Assembly: GCA_022340585.1 (NCBI GenBank) | Contig: JAJDNS010000098.1 | Coordinates: forward strand, 1 to 35,622 | From: Acidobacteriota bacterium | GTDB taxonomy: Bacteria > Acidobacteriota > Vicinamibacteria > Fen-336 | DNA length: 35,622 nucleotides | Direction: 5' to 3' | Shown: positions 33,188-35,622 of the stretch, one piece after another | Layout of the letters: each line of letters starts with the position of its first letter | Position numbering within the stretch: the first letter of the stretch is position 1 | Notes under the pieces: model-generated | Database searches by the model: none | What the model was told of the DNA's origin: nothing | Seen by the model: only the letters and a program-made list of their open reading frames with translations | Made by a program: the position numbers and the translations under genes

Positions 33188-33607
33188 ATGGGTGAGGAGG
33201 TCGGCCCGGACAGCTCGGTCTGTCGCGTCGAGGACGAGCCGACGGGGCGAAGCCTCGAGGCGAGGGTGCAGGTGGTGGGAGAGGACCTGGTGGTGGCGGT
33301 GGGGGGGGGTGAGCGCCCTCACGTGGGCAGCCTCGTCCTCGCTCAGCCCGTTCCCTCGAAGAGACCAGGGAAGCCCTGGTCGGCATCGTGCTCGGTCCTC
33401 ACCATTCCCCCGCACAAGGAGGAGCCCCTCGCCCGGGGGATTGCCACGCGCCTCGCCGAGGCCCTCGGCCGCGTCACGGTGGTGACCGCCGGTGTCCACG
33501 ACGACGGCCTCGACGCCGAGGGGATCGCCTGCTACCTGCGCTTGGGCGAGGAGCTCGGAGAGGAACTGGCCCGGCGCCTGGGAGAAGGGAAGCCACGCCA
33601 TGAGTGA
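33188..33607 (+). CDS. LpdD-like protein (prenylated-flavin chaperone family)
   Basis: The 139 residues contain the block VVGEDLVVAVGGGERPHVGSL, VLAQPVPS, then ASCSVLTIPPHKEEPLARG, IATRLAEALGRVTVVTAGVH and DAEGIACYLRLGEELGEEL. This is the pattern I associate with the LpdD family, small proteins that assist loading of prenylated FMN into UbiD-type decarboxylases. No UbiD or UbiX is in the window, so the partner is elsewhere or the role differs. Start choice is uncertain: ATG 33188 lies right behind a -10-like TACAAT and may be leaderless; ATG 33179 is inside that box. A nine-G run at 33301-33309 lies in the GGG codons before ERPHVG. The stop overlaps the next ATG by eight bases, so the CBM9-like gene is coupled. 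Confidence 0.6.
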   Translation: MGEEVGPDSSVCRVEDEPTGRSLEARVQVVGEDLVVAVGGGERPHVGSLVLAQPVPSKRPGKPWSASCSVLTIPPHKEEPLARGIATRLAEALGRVTVVTAGVHDDGLDAEGIACYLRLGEELGEELARRLGEGKPRHE

Positions 33608-34436
33608 GCAGAACGCAGTGAACGAGGACCAGCTGACGCACATCACCGCCCACCGGGCGCGGGGGCCGATCACGGTGAACGGCGACCTCGACAAGCCGGC
33701 GTGGCGCGACGTGCCCCGCTCGCCCCGCTTCGTGGACATGGTGAGCGGTGAGCCCGCTCTCTACGAGACGCGGGTGGCCTGCCAGTGGGACGACAGCCAC
33801 CTCCACGTCGCCTACTGGGCGGAGGAGCCCTACGTCACCGCCACCCTCACCGAGCGGGACAGCTTCATCTGGAACGACAACGATCTGGAGTTCTTCGTCG
33901 CCGGCGACGACTGCTACTACGAGCTCGAGATCAACGCCTTCGGGACGGTCTACGAGGCGTTCTTCGTCTGGCAGGACGCGATGCAGAAAGGGGGTCGCTT
34001 CGATCGACCGGAGCTCGATCCGCGGGGTCCCAACGTGGACCTCCTCGGGGGCTTCCAGGACGCGGGACGCTGGGGCCGGCACCCCCGGGGTCGTCGCTTC
34101 GCCTTTCTCGACTTCGACCTTCCCGGCCTCCAGACCGCGGTGCGCGTGGACGGGAAGATCAACGACCCTGGGGCCGTGGACCGGGGGTGGACGGCGGAGA
34201 TGGCCCTGCCCTGGTCCGGCCTGGCCGGTCTATTCGAGGATCGGTCGTTCCCGCCCCGGGAGGGTGAGGCCCTTCGCTGCGACTTCTCCCGCTTCGAGGC
34301 CCTGAGGGTCCACGGGAAGCCCCTCCCCGAGAACCCCGGCTGGAGCCTCAACCCTCACGGGGTGTACGACTCCCACATCCCGGAGTGCTTCTCCGTCGTG
34401 CGTTTCACCGAGAAGACCGCGGGCGGGGCCTCGTAG
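33600..34436 (+). CDS. Carbohydrate-binding family 9-like protein
   Basis: The 278-residue protein starts HRARGPITVNGDLDKPAWRDV and contains TRVACQWDDSHLHVAYWAEEP, FIWNDNDLEFFV, YYELEINAFGTVYEAFFVW and the late block GWTAEMALPWSGL plus CDFSRFEAL. This is the CBM9-like family of beta-sandwich domains, often attached to or encoded near glycan-degrading enzymes and thought to bind sugars. No signal peptide is visible, which is odd if it binds extracellular glycan; it may act on cytoplasmic oligosaccharide or use another export route. It overlaps the upstream LpdD-like gene by eight bases, so translation is probably coupled. It is convergent with the amidohydrolase gene, separated by 76 bp without a clear terminator. 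Confidence 0.8.
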   Translation: MSEQNAVNEDQLTHITAHRARGPITVNGDLDKPAWRDVPRSPRFVDMVSGEPALYETRVACQWDDSHLHVAYWAEEPYVTATLTERDSFIWNDNDLEFFVAGDDCYYELEINAFGTVYEAFFVWQDAMQKGGRFDRPELDPRGPNVDLLGGFQDAGRWGRHPRGRRFAFLDFDLPGLQTAVRVDGKINDPGAVDRGWTAEMALPWSGLAGLFEDRSFPPREGEALRCDFSRFEALRVHGKPLPENPGWSLNPHGVYDSHIPECFSVVRFTEKTAGGAS

Positions 34437-34512
34437 ACACCGGCTCACGCGGCGGCTCCCGCAGGCCGCAAGAAGGCGGCGTTCAGGAACTCGACCTGTT
34501 CTCGATCTCCCG

Positions 34513-35622
34513 CTACTCGCCGCCGCCACCGTAGATGGTTTCGCCCTCCTTGATGGTCTCCATCACCCGCAACTGGTCGATGGTCTCCGGATCCACCTCC
34601 AGTGGGTTGCCGGAGAGGATGACGAAATCGCCCAGCTTGCCGACCTCGATGGAGCCCTTCCGGTCTTCCTCGAAGATCTGGAAGGCAGGCCAGATCGTCA
34701 TCGCCTGGAGCCCCACATAGGGGGACACACGCTGATCCTCGCCCATGATCCGGTTGGACCGACTGCGCCGCGTGACCGTCGCGTCGAGCACGCGCATCGA
34801 GTCGGGCAGGGCCACCGGGGCATCGTGATGGGTGGTGAAGATCATGCCGCGCTCCCGCACCCAGCCGGTCGGCGAGATGAACATGGAGCGCTCCGGCCCG
34901 ACCGTGTGGTCGTGGTGCCAGTCGCCCCAGTAGAAGGTGTGCATGGGGAAGAGCGACGGGATCACCCCGAGCTCCTTGTAGGAATCGACCTGGTCCTCCC
35001 GCAGGAACTGGCCGTGGATCAGCACCGGGCGCCGGTCCTCACCCCCGTGCGCCTCGCGGGCCGCGGTCAGCGCCTGGATGAGCAGGTCGGACGCCGCTTC
35101 TCCATTGGCGTGGGTGATGATCTGGATGTCGTTGGCATAGGCCCAGTCCACCGCGTCCATGACCTGTTCCTCGGTCGCGGCCGGGTAGCCGGAATAGCCC
35201 TCGGGGAAGTCGCCGACCGGGTCGTAGTAGGGCCGGTCGCGCCACGCCGTGAAGCCCTGGGGGCTGCCATCGATGGTGAGCTTGGCCCCGACGACGCGCA
35301 GGTGGTCGACGTAGTCGTCACTCTTGTTGGCGAGGATGTACTCGCGGTCGACCAGGACGTCGGGATAGGTCGCGACGTCGATCTTGAAACCGCCCTCGGC
35401 GGCGACCTTGCGCATGATCTCGACCGTGTCCGGGACGGAGCGTGCCTCCTGGGCCGTGGTGTAGCCAAAGCGTGCCCAGTTCTCCGCCCCGGCTCGCGAG
35501 AACTCCTCGAGGCCCAACGGCCCGATCTGCTGGAGCACCTTGCCGAAGAGCGGGAAGAAGGCCGTCTCCTCCAGAGTCCCGTTGGGTTCGCTGGTCCCGG
35601 GCTTCCGCTGGATGACGCCCCC
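34513..35622 (-). CDS. Amidohydrolase_3/YtcJ-like metal-dependent hydrolase, C-terminal part
   Basis: The 369 visible codons run off the right edge; the N-terminus with its signal and first metal motif is missing. Landmarks are YTTAQEARSVPDTVEI, GAKLTIDGSPQGFTAW, IITHANGEAASDLLI, VLIHGQFLREDQVD, PMHTFYWGDWHHDHTVGPE, FTTHHDAPVALPDS and a final KGSIEVGKLGDFVIL followed by GNPLEVDPETI, which forms the small beta-sandwich end. These are characteristic of the YtcJ/N-substituted formamide deformylase branch of the amidohydrolase superfamily, TIM-barrel enzymes with one or two metals; many members are exported. The natural substrate is usually unknown. The TAG stop at 34513 is followed, toward lower coordinates, by a short convergent gap with the CBM9-like gene. 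Confidence 0.88.
   Translation of the reverse strand, partial: GGVIQRKPGTSEPNGTLEETAFFPLFGKVLQQIGPLGLEEFSRAGAENWARFGYTTAQEARSVPDTVEIMRKVAAEGGFKIDVATYPDVLVDREYILANKSDDYVDHLRVVGAKLTIDGSPQGFTAWRDRPYYDPVGDFPEGYSGYPAATEEQVMDAVDWAYANDIQIITHANGEAASDLLIQALTAAREAHGGEDRRPVLIHGQFLREDQVDSYKELGVIPSLFPMHTFYWGDWHHDHTVGPERSMFISPTGWVRERGMIFTTHHDAPVALPDSMRVLDATVTRRSRSNRIMGEDQRVSPYVGLQAMTIWPAFQIFEEDRKGSIEVGKLGDFVILSGNPLEVDPETIDQLRVMETIKEGETIYGGGGE

Noticed and set aside
34437..34512. Bidirectional terminator between the CBM9-like gene and the amidohydrolase gene
   Set aside because: Only a weak GCGGC/GCCGC pairing is present and no T-tract on either strand.

Overview
The window is GC-rich, gene-dense bacterial DNA. 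It has no tRNA, rRNA, CRISPR array, transposase or phage gene that I can recognise. Several features suggest a Gram-negative soil or sediment heterotroph. These are a Ser/Thr kinase fused to a TolB-like beta-propeller, a sortilin/VPS10-like exported protein, lipoprotein and Tat-type signals, many GTG starts, exported sulfatases and c-type cytochromes. Acidobacteriota, or a phylum of similar lifestyle, is my best guess. It is an inference from gene content; there is no marker gene here to prove it.

Layout. Positions 1-3186 (minus) hold the 5' end of a VPS10-like protein and the kinase/propeller gene. Positions 3204-3962 hold a palindromic repeat copy, a 34-bp palindrome and an internally deleted small membrane-protein gene. 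Positions 4003-5482 are a divergent TetR/methyltransferase pair whose shared region carries a legible promoter with two operator-like dyads 30 bp apart. Positions 5455-8589 (minus) read, in transcription order, ERAP1-C-like protein, HAD phosphatase, 2-keto-3-deoxygalactonate kinase (DgoK) and a reductase remnant. Positions 8799-11469 (plus) hold an enolase-superfamily dehydratase and a sulfatase. Positions 11466-17453 (minus) are gltB-gltD behind a clear promoter. Positions 17706-22485 (minus) are a tightly packed unit: cytochrome c', diheme cytochrome c, sulfatase, membrane SGNH protein. Positions 22686-29006 (plus) hold a GH2 beta-galactosidase with an inserted LamG domain, a tandem-GAF protein and a second enolase-superfamily protein. 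Positions 29012-34436 hold an exported TPR protein, ApbE, a DoxX/Tat-domain fusion that looks damaged, an LpdD-like protein and a CBM9-like protein. The window ends in an amidohydrolase that runs off the edge.

How the genes may work together. GH2 galactosidase, two formylglycine sulfatases, two acid-sugar dehydratase-type enolases, DgoK and a CBM9-like protein fit the breakdown of a (possibly sulfated) galactoside through a De Ley-Doudoroff-type route. No galactose dehydrogenase, lactonase, KDPGal aldolase or transporter lies in the window, so the pathway is only partly supported here.

The most unusual signals are four. A two-copy structured palindromic element sits upstream of the kinase and, in frame, inside the galactosidase, with one compensatory base-pair change between copies. 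The methyltransferase promoter has tandem operators. Several genes look like products of internal or terminal deletion. Cytochrome genes lie directly upstream of a sulfatase in one operon-like block.
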